Origin: an archaeon
GTDB taxonomy: Archaea; Thermoproteota; Nitrososphaeria; Nitrososphaerales; Gagatemarchaeaceae
Length of the DNA: 64,000 nucleotides
Direction of reading: 5' to 3'
Assembly (NCBI GenBank): GCA_021786575.1
Contig: JAJYMY010000001.1
Location: forward strand, 62,001 to 126,000
Each line of letters begins with the position of its first letter. Position 1 is the first letter of the stretch. The notes under the pieces are model-generated. The model did no database searches, was not told the DNA's origin, and saw only the letters and a program-made list of their open reading frames with translations. Below are positions 27,103 to 34,773 of this stretch, one piece after another. Both the position numbers and the translations under genes were made by a program.

Positions 27103-27396
27103 ATGAACATACACGATCTGCGCGACGGCATGAGGAGAGTCGACGCAGAAGGTGAGATTGTCGAGATGGCCGAGCCGAGGAACGTCAACCTGAGGACGGG
27201 GGGGGAGGCTAAGGTCGCCGACTGCATGCTGAAAGATGAGACAGGCCAGATCAAGCTCTCCCTCTGGGACGAACAGATAGACATGGTAAAGCAGGGCTCC
27301 AAGGTGAGGATCACCAACGGGTACACGAACAGCTTCCGTGGGGAACTGAGACTGAACGTAGGGCGCTACGGAAAGCTCGAAGTGATCGAAGCCTAA
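27103..27396 (+). CDS. Single OB-fold nucleic-acid-binding protein (RPA/SSB-like)
   Basis: A 97-residue protein that is one OB fold: strands in VDAEGEIVEMAEPRNVNL, a central AKVADCMLKDETGQIKLSLW and VRITNGYTNSFRGELRLNVG. This is the archaeal single-OB replication protein A/SSB pattern, close to the first part of crenarchaeal SSB but without a long acidic tail. It probably binds single-stranded DNA or RNA in repair, replication or translation. An upstream ATG at 27067 precedes the TATA position and is less likely. Confidence 0.83.
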   Translation: MNIHDLRDGMRRVDAEGEIVEMAEPRNVNLRTGGEAKVADCMLKDETGQIKLSLWDEQIDMVKQGSKVRITNGYTNSFRGELRLNVGRYGKLEVIEA

Positions 27397-27431
27397 AGGT
27401 TCTAAAACGGCAGAGACCAGAAACCTCTGAT

Positions 27432-27959
27432 TTGGGTACCGGCGGAGTCTTCCTAAGGAGGCTCAGAGCCGTGGTGGCTGACAGCCCCACTGGGTTCGTC
27501 TGGGTCGAAGACAGGTCCCTCGCTGGGTCTGGCTACCCGGCGTCCAGGGAGCAGGTAGGGTGGTTGACTAAGAGAGGAATCGGCAGCATACTCACGCTTA
27601 CTGAGGAGCCGCTCCCAGTGAAGTGGACGTCAGGGTTCTCTTTGGACCTGGGCCACGTGCCGATGCATGACCACCTTCCTCCCAGCGCAGAGTCGCTGGC
27701 GAAAGCAGTGGAGTACATTTCAAGCCGCAGAGGAGAGGGAAGGGCTGTCCTGGTCCATTGCCTCGCAGGCGAGGGGAGGACCGGGTGCGTGCTGGCGGCG
27801 TATCTGATCCGAACTCGCCGCATGGGAGCCGATGAGGCCATGGCGACCCTGCGTTCTTTGAAGCGCGAGTTCGTCGAGCCAAAACAGGAAGGGGCGGTGC
27901 GTGGATTCGCGGCCCGAAAGGCACACGCGGACATGGCGGCGGGACCTTCCCATCTCTGA
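27432..27959 (+). CDS. Dual-specificity protein phosphatase
   Basis: A TTG-started 175-residue protein with the Cys-based phosphatase signature HCLAGEGRTG, placing the nucleophile at C110 and the phosphate-binding Arg at R116. The general-acid Asp is likely D80 (MHDHLPP). It resembles compact archaeal dual-specificity phosphatases that remove phosphate from Tyr or Ser/Thr. It follows the OB-fold gene by 35 bases on the same strand and may be co-expressed. Targets are unknown. Confidence 0.87.
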   Translation: MGTGGVFLRRLRAVVADSPTGFVWVEDRSLAGSGYPASREQVGWLTKRGIGSILTLTEEPLPVKWTSGFSLDLGHVPMHDHLPPSAESLAKAVEYISSRRGEGRAVLVHCLAGEGRTGCVLAAYLIRTRRMGADEAMATLRSLKREFVEPKQEGAVRGFAARKAHADMAAGPSHL

Positions 27960-27986
27960 ATCAGTCGTACGGCCCTTGCGCGGGGT

Positions 27987-28859
27987 CTAACCGCTCTGGT
28001 TGCCCAGAAAACGGACGACCCGCTTCATGAATGCTCCCCTCTCCTCCCAAAAGGCGAGGTGGGAGCTCTTCGGAAAGATGGTCAACTCAGAGCCTTTGAT
28101 GAGTCTGTGGATCTCCTTGGCGACCAAAGGCGAGACCTCGTCATACCTCCCGCCGAGGACGAGAGTCGGAACCCTTATCGTACTGAGCTGGCTGGTGACG
28201 TCCCAGTAGCGGATATTGCCTATTATAGTGAACTCGTTCGGACCGTTCATCGTCCCGTACACAGGCTTGCTGATGTGTTCCATGGAATAGCTCACCTCGG
28301 CTGGCCAGGGGTCCAGTCGGCACAAGTGCTTCTTGTAATAGACCATCACAGCGTCGGCGTACTCTGGATTTTCATACTCCCCGATGGACTCGTACTTCGT
28401 CATAACCCCCTGGACCTCCTTTGGGAGCTTCTTCTTCATCCGCTGCATCTCGCTTATCGTCAAGGGGACGCTGTGTAGCCCCCCGACGGTAGTCAGCGTC
28501 GACATGTTCTGCTGATACTTCAGGGCGTAAGCTATCGCAAGCATCCCGCCCCAGCTGGAACCGATCAGGTGCGGCCGCCCCAGTTTCATCTTCCTGCGGA
28601 ACTCCTCTACCTCCTCCACGTAGTGCTCCGGTACGAAGAGACCGGGGTCCTTCGGAACCTGCGACCGTCCGCAGCCTAGCTGGTCGTAGAGGGTCACCCT
28701 GTAACCATGCTTAGCGAGGTCGGCCAGGGGGAGCAGATAGTCATGGGTGGCGCCCGGGCCCCCGTGAAGGCCGAGGACTTCTCCCTTTGTGGGGTCGCCG
28801 AACTGTCTATAGTAGAGGTCGTATCCGAGGACCGAAGCGTGCCCTTCTCTGCGCTCCAC
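27987..28859 (-). CDS. pip: Proline iminopeptidase-type alpha/beta hydrolase
   Basis: A 290-residue alpha/beta hydrolase of peptidase family S33. The HGGPG oxyanion motif is at residues 32-36, the nucleophile is S102 in GSSWGG, the acid is in LGGRYDEVSP and the His in FPKSSHLAFWEE. Length and motifs fit proline iminopeptidase / tricorn-interacting factor F1, which trims N-terminal residues from peptides. GTG start at 28859. It stands alone. Confidence 0.85.
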   Translation of the reverse strand: MERREGHASVLGYDLYYRQFGDPTKGEVLGLHGGPGATHDYLLPLADLAKHGYRVTLYDQLGCGRSQVPKDPGLFVPEHYVEEVEEFRRKMKLGRPHLIGSSWGGMLAIAYALKYQQNMSTLTTVGGLHSVPLTISEMQRMKKKLPKEVQGVMTKYESIGEYENPEYADAVMVYYKKHLCRLDPWPAEVSYSMEHISKPVYGTMNGPNEFTIIGNIRYWDVTSQLSTIRVPTLVLGGRYDEVSPLVAKEIHRLIKGSELTIFPKSSHLAFWEERGAFMKRVVRFLGNQSG

Positions 28860-29352
28860 CTCTATGGGCGGTCACGTGAATAGCTTAAACTTTGAGCGTC
28901 AGGGCCGAACCCCTTGTTTCCCAGTGACCAGGGGCCGGTCGCCAATGTGTCCTACCTCGTCGCCAGCTACAGAACGCAAGTTGAAAGGAGGAGGCATCGC
29001 CTCCTGAGTCAGGAGAAATCCCTGTGTCAACGGGGCTGATGAAGAGAGGGGAAGAACCCTGGCCCCTGATTCAGTCCGAGGTTGGTCACGGCGTGGGCCC
29101 ACTTCTGAGCCGTAGTCATCGCCGCCACGATGACGAAGCCGGGCGTTGAAGCTGAAACGACACTCACTATGACCTAAAGAACAAGAAGAACGTGCGAGAC
29201 CATTACTATCCGAGTCGGGCGCTGCATTGCGAGATTCTGGAAATCGTACGTGACGACTCCCAGAGAAGGGTATCGATATCTCGAAGATGGTCAAAAGAAG
29301 GAGGCCATGTTATTTGAGATTTCTTGGATTCTGACGTGGGATCTTGGTTGAG
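28860..29352. other. 490-base gap with one hairpin
   Basis: I see no gene in this gap. A perfect 7-bp hairpin (AGGAGGC, loop ATC, GCCTCCT) is at 28989-29005. The rest has no clear coding frame. Confidence 0.4.
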
Positions 29353-29437
29353 TGCGGGGGGAGGGATTCGAACCCTCGAACCCCTAAGGGATGGGAGCCT
29401 CAGTCCCACGCCGTTGACCATGCTGGGCGACCCCCGC
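29353..29437 (-). tRNA. tRNA-Leu (GAG)
   Basis: An 85-nt class II tRNA on the minus strand. The acceptor arms are GCGGGGG and CCCCCGC with discriminator A. The anticodon loop CTGAGGC gives GAG, and a long variable arm (ATCCCTTAGGGGT) marks it as tRNA-Leu. The T loop is TTCGAAT. No intron. Confidence 0.93.
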
Positions 29438-29550
29438 ACTGGCCTCGCCCCCGGCCGACGTTCTAAAAAGCATGCGAAGGGTTAAGGCAAGGACCTGGGC
29501 TCGCGCGAACTTGGATAGAGCGGGAAGCTGAGGGGGCGGCCGTCGCGGGG

Positions 29551-30669
29551 GTCAGATGCGTCTCTTGCGGTAATCGCTTCTCTTCAGCCAAAGTCCTCGG
29601 CACATGCCCTTACTGTGGGTCTATCCTGAGCTGCGAGTATGACTATGAAAGGGCCAAGGAGACGCTCACGCGTGAAAGCCTCAGGGGGAGGCGTAAGACC
29701 CTCTGGAGGTACAGAGAAGTCCGCCGTGATGTCGCACCGCAGAACATAGTGACCCTGGGTGAGGGGATGACCCCTGTCGTGAGACTGGAATCCGGCCCTC
29801 TCAAGGATGATGGCATCATCCCCACTGGTACCTTCAAGGCGAGGGGGATGGCCGTCGCGGTGTCGAAGGCGGAGGACCTCGGCCTGGCGAAGCTGGCCGT
29901 GCAGTCGGCAGGAAACGCCGGGGCCGCCCTAGCGTGTTATGCGGCCCTGGGAGGGCTGGCGGCCCGGGTCTTCATGCCTACCGAGACCCCCCAGTCGATA
30001 TTGGAGTGCGCCTGGTACGGCGCTGAGGTGATTCTGGTGGACGGGAACATAGGAGACGCAGGGGCGAGGATGAGGACTAAGATGGACGGCTACTTCGACA
30101 TGTCCACGCTCAAGGAGCCGTACAGGCTCGAGGGGAAGAAGACCATGGGCTACGAGATCGCAGAACAGACAGGCTTCGAGCTACCTGAGGCGATAGTCTA
30201 CCCGACCGGGGGCGGGACAGGCCTTTTGGGCATGTGGAAAGCATTCGATGAGCTGGAGAACCTAGGCCTGATAGGGAGCGAGAGACCGACGATGTTCTCG
30301 GTGCAGTCAGAGGCGTGCGCCCCCATAGTAGACGCCTTCTCCCCCGGGAAAGAGACCCCCGATGCGGACTTCCCCGACGGCGTCACGGCTGCGGTAGGAC
30401 TCCGAGTACCGAGGCCGTTTGCTGGAAGGCAGATGTTGTCAGTGCTGCGCGAGAGCAAGGGAGGGGCGGTAAGCGTTTCCGACCCCGAGATACTAGCGGG
30501 CATGAGAGCGCTCGCAGGCGAGGGAGTGCTCGCCTGCCCGGAGGGAGCGGCGTCCCTCGCGGCGCATCGCAAACTCCTCAGAGAAGGGAACATCGCCAAG
30601 GACGAGAAGGTCTTGCTTTACAACACAGGGACGGGTCAAGTACCTCGACCTCGTCCAGCGAGTCCCTGA
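29551..30669 (+). CDS. thrC: Threonine synthase, start codon unclear
   Basis: PLP enzyme converting O-phosphohomoserine to threonine. An N-terminal zinc ribbon (RCVSCGNRF, then GTCPYCGS) precedes the fold-type II core; the PLP lysine lies in PTGTFKARG and the phosphate loop in YPTGGGTG. From the zinc ribbon at 29551 the frame is open back to a TAA at 29464, but contains no ATG, GTG or TTG; the first is a GTG at 29749, inside the core and after the ribbon. Either translation starts at a rare codon (for example ATA 29515), or a single-base indel separates an ATG at 29472 from the rest. I give the span of conserved sequence. A variant with GTFKARG instead of GSFKDRG is usual in Archaea. Confidence 0.8.
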   Translation, partial: VRCVSCGNRFSSAKVLGTCPYCGSILSCEYDYERAKETLTRESLRGRRKTLWRYREVRRDVAPQNIVTLGEGMTPVVRLESGPLKDDGIIPTGTFKARGMAVAVSKAEDLGLAKLAVQSAGNAGAALACYAALGGLAARVFMPTETPQSILECAWYGAEVILVDGNIGDAGARMRTKMDGYFDMSTLKEPYRLEGKKTMGYEIAEQTGFELPEAIVYPTGGGTGLLGMWKAFDELENLGLIGSERPTMFSVQSEACAPIVDAFSPGKETPDADFPDGVTAAVGLRVPRPFAGRQMLSVLRESKGGAVSVSDPEILAGMRALAGEGVLACPEGAASLAAHRKLLREGNIAKDEKVLLYNTGTGQVPRPRPASP

Positions 30670-30713
30670 TTCGAGTCAAGGCTTTATTGCATGATAAGCA
30701 GGGCCGAACTCGA

Positions 30714-30787
30714 GCCAGCGTAGCTCAGCCTGGTAGAGCGTTCGCCTCGTAAGCGAAAGGTCGCGAGATCGATGCTCGCCGCTGGCT
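30714..30787 (+). tRNA. tRNA-Thr (CGT)
   Basis: A 74-nt cloverleaf. The acceptor arms are GCCAGCG and CGCTGGC with discriminator T. The D arm is GCTCAGCCTGGTAGAGC, and the anticodon loop CTCGTAA gives anticodon CGT. No intron. It lies 44 bases after the threonine synthase gene. Confidence 0.92.
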
Positions 30788-30962
30788 CGTCTACGCACAT
30801 ATCTTTCACCGGGTGACGGGCCAGTAACGGCACGGCGGCGTCTCCAAGAAACCCCAGGAGAGTCATGGTCGTCGCCGTCTGACGTCGTTGACGCAACCTA
30901 GCTTTGACGCAAGCCCCTTTGTTGAGACCGAGTGCTTGGGAGGATCAGGTTCGAGATGCATT

Positions 30963-31931
30963 CTATGCGGTCCCGAAGGAGAGCCCCAGCTGACAGAGCC
31001 ACTTCCTGTACGCCACTGCTATCCTGTCTGACCTCAAGTGGAGCTCTGCCTGGAGGTCGAGCGGGAGCCGCTCCGGTCTTTGCGACTCCACCACGGGGAT
31101 GTCCTGACTTGTAATCTCGTCCTGGCGAGCGGCTATGTCCTCTGCGGGGATGTCATGTCCATAGTCCATGGCGATCCAGAACCACGCAGTCGACTCGAAC
31201 TCGCTGACTGGACAGACGGTGGCGAAGATCGAGAAGGTCCCTTCGACTGTCTCCTTCGAGAGGTACATGGTGAGGGGGCGCAGGACTCTGTAGGTGTAGT
31301 TGACGTCTTTCCCTACGCCGGTCCCGTCGGGGTCTGGTTGCCAGATTCTGACGTCGCGAGCGATGATGCCTTCTTCTGATGCTTGGACCTCGTAGTCCAG
31401 TATCTCCGCGTGGGCCCTCTCGCCAAGAATCCCCTCGTGAACGAATGGGAGGTGGGCTACATCGAGGAAGTTCTCAACCGCCCTCGGTCCGCTCGCGCTG
31501 TAATGGTAAGGCCCGCAGGGGACTTTCCTGAATGCCGAAGAACCCCATTCTTCGAAGTCAGGTATATCGCGCGCGGGCTCTCCGAGGCAGACCCAAATCA
31601 ACCCGTAGCGTTCTGCACAGTGGTATGCCTTCACCCTCGCCTTCGGGGGGGGCTTCTGCTCGGGGTGGGCAGGAATCTTCACGCACTCGCCTGCCTGGTT
31701 GTAGGTCCATCCATGGTAGGCGCACTCTAGGAGGTCGCCATTGAGGCGGCCGAGGGAGAGCTTCGTCCCCCTGTGGATGCAGAGGTCCTGCCATGCTTTC
31801 ACTACTCCGTGGACCCGCCAGGCGATTAAGTCCTCCCCGAGGAGCCTGAGAGGCAGGATTGAGGCCTCGCCGAGGTCCGAGGACCTGGCTACCGGGTGCC
31901 AGTCGTCAACCAGTACTGGGTCCTCTATCAT
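30963..31931 (-). CDS. Rieske non-haem iron oxygenase
   Basis: A 322-residue oxygenase subunit. The Rieske 2Fe-2S ligands are C51, H53, C70 and H73 (DLCIHRG and ECAYHGW). The mononuclear iron site is NFLDVAHLPFVH with D157, H160 and H165. Such enzymes use oxygen and a reductase partner for demethylation, ring oxidation or amine cleavage. The architecture matches the VanA/PaO type. The gene begins ten bases after an amino-acid permease on the same strand, so a small imported amino acid or quaternary ammonium compound is a likely substrate (inference). No ferredoxin reductase is adjacent. Confidence 0.87.
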   Translation of the reverse strand: MIEDPVLVDDWHPVARSSDLGEASILPLRLLGEDLIAWRVHGVVKAWQDLCIHRGTKLSLGRLNGDLLECAYHGWTYNQAGECVKIPAHPEQKPPPKARVKAYHCAERYGLIWVCLGEPARDIPDFEEWGSSAFRKVPCGPYHYSASGPRAVENFLDVAHLPFVHEGILGERAHAEILDYEVQASEEGIIARDVRIWQPDPDGTGVGKDVNYTYRVLRPLTMYLSKETVEGTFSIFATVCPVSEFESTAWFWIAMDYGHDIPAEDIAARQDEITSQDIPVVESQRPERLPLDLQAELHLRSDRIAVAYRKWLCQLGLSFGTA

Positions 31932-31941
31932 AGCGTTCGGC

Positions 31942-33549
31942 TTACTCAGGCGGGAGTTCCTTGTAGTTGATGGATATGTCCATCCCTCTCTTCTTGTGGT
32001 ACCAGCTCGACGTCAGGTAGATTAGGGCCCCGGCGACCAAGGTGCCTATCGAGTAGGCATAGGTGACGTTGTTGAGTCCAGTGAAGCCTGGATTGGCCAA
32101 GAACAGATAGGCGACATATCCGAAGACGAGGACGTTGAGGAACCCTGCCAGAGAAAGGAGCCCCTTTGACAGACCCGACTCTTTCCTTACGGCGTGTACT
32201 ACGGCAGCCAGGCCCACGAACATGAAATAGACCATCGAGGCGATGATGGCCCCGAATATCCCGAATATGGTCCCGTAGTAGTATGCTGTGACTCCCACAA
32301 GGGCGATAGTGATGACCCAGTCGATCAGCATTGCGACCATCGGCGAACCGAACCTAGGGCTGACGTACGAGAGCCTGGACGGGAGGAACCTGTCAAGGGA
32401 CTGAGCCAGCATGTACCTTGAGAATATTATTACGGCGTATGCAATCACAGCGAACTGGAGGGCCACCCACCCGAGCCCGATGACCCAGGCAACCCACGGG
32501 TTGTTTGCGATGCCCATCGCCATGGAAAAGAAGTTGGGCCCAATGGTCGACTGGTAGGCGTAGTCGTGGAAGAGGCCGTTTATGTATGGAAGCCCACCGA
32601 CGTAATATAGAACAGCGAAGGTCGACGTCGCGAAGACAAATGTGATTATCGCAGAGACGGGGACATTCCACTTCAGGGCCCGTGACCCCTTCATCTCAGA
32701 AGCCACGGCTGGTCCTGCATTGAGCCACGGGTACACGAAGGCGAACATCACAGGCATTATGTAGAGCATGTTGCCGAAGTTCAGGTCAAAAGGCATGCCT
32801 GAGGACTGGTACGTAGAAGACACGGCGGTGTAGGAGCTCGTGCCGTTCAATGCGATGTTGTTCGCGCCAGCGTAAGGACCTGTACCGTTGGCATAGTTCA
32901 CGAGGGCCGAGTGCCCTCCCACTAACAAGACGGCTATGGCGATGACCAGCGTGACGGCTCCGAATACCGCCAGGACGGTGACGAACTTGTAGCCCGCCTT
33001 GGGCTTGAGTATGTTCAGGGCTATGACTATGGTGAAGGCGAGACCACCTACGACGAACTGCCAAAAGCCAGCCCCGAAGAGTACCGTCCAAGAAGCGGTG
33101 GGGAAACCGTACGCGAATCCCATCTCTGCCCCCACCCCTCCGATTGAGTAGTCTAGGAGTATTACCACAAGTGCGATGAATGCCAAGGTCTCCATGGTAT
33201 ACCCCCAGAAGGAGAGTGTGCTGCCTGCGAACCCGCCGAAGTTCCTGGAGAGCCAGACGTAGTCCCCACCAGCCCTCGGATAGCGCCGGGACATCATGGT
33301 ATAGATGACAATCTGAGGGATGGAGAGGCCGAATGCGATCATTGATGCGACCACCAAGTTCAGACCCGCCACGTTCGCGAAGAGGAGCGTGGCTGCTGAA
33401 GAGCCCGCGATTGTGGTGAGCAAAGGACCGACCGACATGTTGCTGAAGTTCAGGGCGATAGAGTCGATGAAAGAGACGTTCTTCACCAGGCCGGTGCTCT
33501 CCCTGACGAATACCGTCGGCTTCTTCTCGTCGGGCTGCGCGGCTCCCAT
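31942..33549 (-). CDS. APC-superfamily amino-acid/amine permease
   Basis: A 535-residue integral membrane protein with about twelve helices. The first helix carries the unwound substrate motif (VGPLLTTIAGSSAATLLF) and RRYPRAGGDYVWLSR is the APC signature between helices 2 and 3. It imports an amino acid or amine by cation symport or exchange. It forms a two-gene operon with the Rieske oxygenase. The start is ATG 33549, with a TATA box 28 bases upstream. A 30-40 residue extracellular loop (about 220-255) is larger than in most relatives. Confidence 0.86.
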   Translation of the reverse strand: MGAAQPDEKKPTVFVRESTGLVKNVSFIDSIALNFSNMSVGPLLTTIAGSSAATLLFANVAGLNLVVASMIAFGLSIPQIVIYTMMSRRYPRAGGDYVWLSRNFGGFAGSTLSFWGYTMETLAFIALVVILLDYSIGGVGAEMGFAYGFPTASWTVLFGAGFWQFVVGGLAFTIVIALNILKPKAGYKFVTVLAVFGAVTLVIAIAVLLVGGHSALVNYANGTGPYAGANNIALNGTSSYTAVSSTYQSSGMPFDLNFGNMLYIMPVMFAFVYPWLNAGPAVASEMKGSRALKWNVPVSAIITFVFATSTFAVLYYVGGLPYINGLFHDYAYQSTIGPNFFSMAMGIANNPWVAWVIGLGWVALQFAVIAYAVIIFSRYMLAQSLDRFLPSRLSYVSPRFGSPMVAMLIDWVITIALVGVTAYYYGTIFGIFGAIIASMVYFMFVGLAAVVHAVRKESGLSKGLLSLAGFLNVLVFGYVAYLFLANPGFTGLNNVTYAYSIGTLVAGALIYLTSSWYHKKRGMDISINYKELPPE

Positions 33550-33571
33550 TAGAACTTGACAAAAAGGCTAC

Positions 33572-33581
33572 TGTATATAAC
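33572..33581 (-). promoter_or_regulatory. TATA-box promoter of permease operon
   Basis: Read on the minus strand, TTATATACAG lies about 28 bases before the ATG at 33549, placing transcription start close to the start codon. Confidence 0.5.
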
Positions 33582-33626
33582 TGAGTCTTAGCACATACTT
33601 GTGAATCATGCCGTAGCGTGTGAAAA

Positions 33627-33824
33627 TCAGTATCCGATTTCGGAGCTGGGGCGGAGATGCCGCATCGACTTCACCCGGCCGCACCTCTTGCACCTGTAGA
33701 GGCCCCTCCCCCGAGGGTTGTAGTCCCTGGTGTCGACGACAGCTTCGTGCTCAGTCCTCGTCCCGCACCTTTCGCACCAGCGATACTCGGCCAAAGGCTC
33801 TGCCCTTGGAGCGTCCCCCTGCAA
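33627..33824 (-). CDS. Small zinc-ribbon protein
   Basis: A 65-residue basic protein with two CxxC pairs (WCERCG and YRCKRCGRV, about residues 17-50), a single zinc ribbon. It is divergent from the small membrane pair at 33858, with 33 bases between the starts. It could bind nucleic acid or act as an assembly factor. No family name is justified. Confidence 0.6.
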   Translation of the reverse strand: MQGDAPRAEPLAEYRWCERCGTRTEHEAVVDTRDYNPRGRGLYRCKRCGRVKSMRHLRPSSEIGY

Positions 33825-33857
33825 AAACCTTTAGCGGAAGTGGCGCAAATACCGCCC

Positions 33858-34088
33858 GTGATAGACATCGTCGTGGCAGGGCTCGTTCTCATCGCGGCGG
33901 GGGTGGTGATCGCCTTTGCCTCGTCCTTCTCGGGAGCTAGTGGAGAGGGAGGAGAGCTCAAGGGCGGCGCGGTGGTGATGATAGGTCCGATACCCCTGAT
34001 CTTCGGGACAGATGCGAAGTGGACGGGCATCGCCATCGCCCTGGCAGTGGTCCTCATGCTGGTCTACATCCTAGGGGTGCTGCGGTGA
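33858..34088 (+). CDS. DUF131-family small membrane protein
   Basis: From the GTG at 33858, 76 residues with two membrane helices (IVVAGLVLIAAGVVIAFAS and WTGIAIALAVVLMLVYIL) and the loop GGAVVMIGPIPLIFGTD. This matches the short archaeal DUF131 (TIGR00304) proteins, of unknown function. Its stop overlaps the start of a second, related gene (GTGA). Confidence 0.65.
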   Translation: MIDIVVAGLVLIAAGVVIAFASSFSGASGEGGELKGGAVVMIGPIPLIFGTDAKWTGIAIALAVVLMLVYILGVLR

Positions 34089-34330
34089 AGTCCCTGCTCG
34101 CGGCAGGCCTGCTGTTATCTTTCGTCGGGTTTGCGCTAGTGCTCGTCGGGTCCCTGGTACAGGGCGGCTCGTCAGTAGGCGGGGCCGTGTTCATAGGCCC
34201 GTTCCCCATCGTGTTCGGGTCGGGGAGCGGGGGGTGGCAACTGGCCCTGACGTCACTTCTTGTCGGGGCGGTGATGGCGTGCCTCATGCTGCTCTGGGGA
34301 TACCGCTTCTCAAGGACGAGGGGCGGCTGA
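34085..34330 (+). CDS. Second DUF131-family small membrane protein
   Basis: An 81-residue paralogue of the previous protein, starting at a GTG that overlaps its stop by four bases. It again has two helices (LLAAGLLLSFVGFALVLVG and LALTSLLVGAVMACLMLLW) joined by GGAVFIGPFPIVFGSG. The matched loop GGxVxIGPxPxxFG in both copies suggests a shared binding site or a heterodimer. Function unknown. Confidence 0.65.
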   Translation: MKSLLAAGLLLSFVGFALVLVGSLVQGGSSVGGAVFIGPFPIVFGSGSGGWQLALTSLLVGAVMACLMLLWGYRFSRTRGG

Positions 34331-34379
34331 CCACGGGAAAAAGCATTAAATAGAAAGGTGCAAGCAAGGCGTCTATAGC

Positions 34380-34730
34380 ATGCAACAGATACAACCCCTC
34401 GTCGTTATGACCCCGGTCGCCAGGCAGAAGCTTGGCGAGGTCCTGGAACAGGAGAAGGCCACCGATGCCTTCCTGAAGATCGAAGTCTATCAGGGAGGAG
34501 GATGCGCCTGCAGCGGAGGATACAGGTACGCTCTCAGCCTGGAGAAGCAGCCTGGGACCACCGACGTGGTGGAAGAGGTCGACGGGCTCAAGGTGATGGC
34601 AGCGAAGGGCGATGCAGAAGTGCTCAGAGGGTCGAAAATCGACTTCGTAGAAGGGTTCCAGAGGACCGGGTTCAAGATAGAGAATCCGAACGTCCCCGTT
34701 GGACAATCATGCGGCTGCGGCGGGCATTGA
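34380..34730 (+). CDS. HesB/IscA-type iron-sulfur assembly protein
   Basis: A 116-residue A-type carrier. Candidate cluster ligands are the Cys residues at 42 and 44 (GGGCACSGGY) and at 111 and 113 (SCGCGG). The middle follows the family pattern (VVEEVDGLKVM, IDFVEGFQRTGFKIENPN). It delivers Fe-S clusters to apoenzymes such as fumarase or aconitase. The CATTAAATAG box at 34344-34353 lies about 30 bases before the ATG. The fumarase gene follows on the same strand. Confidence 0.9.
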   Translation: MQQIQPLVVMTPVARQKLGEVLEQEKATDAFLKIEVYQGGGCACSGGYRYALSLEKQPGTTDVVEEVDGLKVMAAKGDAEVLRGSKIDFVEGFQRTGFKIENPNVPVGQSCGCGGH

Positions 34731-34740
34731 TTCGGGTAAG

Positions 34741-34750
34741 CACTTAAGAG
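34741..34750 (+). promoter_or_regulatory. TATA-box promoter of fumC
   Basis: CACTTAAGAG lies about 28 bases before the ATG at 34774 and supports that start rather than earlier in-frame codons that overlap the end of the hesB-like gene. Confidence 0.45.
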
Positions 34751-34773
34751 CATACAAGTTCCCTAATCCTCCA

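Noticed and set aside
29100-29180. C/D box RNA-like pattern (GATGACGAAG ... CTGA)
   Set aside because: The C box is imperfect (GATGACG), spacing to the D box is off and no second box pair is visible.
30663-30787. Regulatory link between threonine synthase and adjacent tRNA-Thr
   Set aside because: Neighbouring position only; no leader or T-box-like sequence is visible, so coincidence is the better reading.
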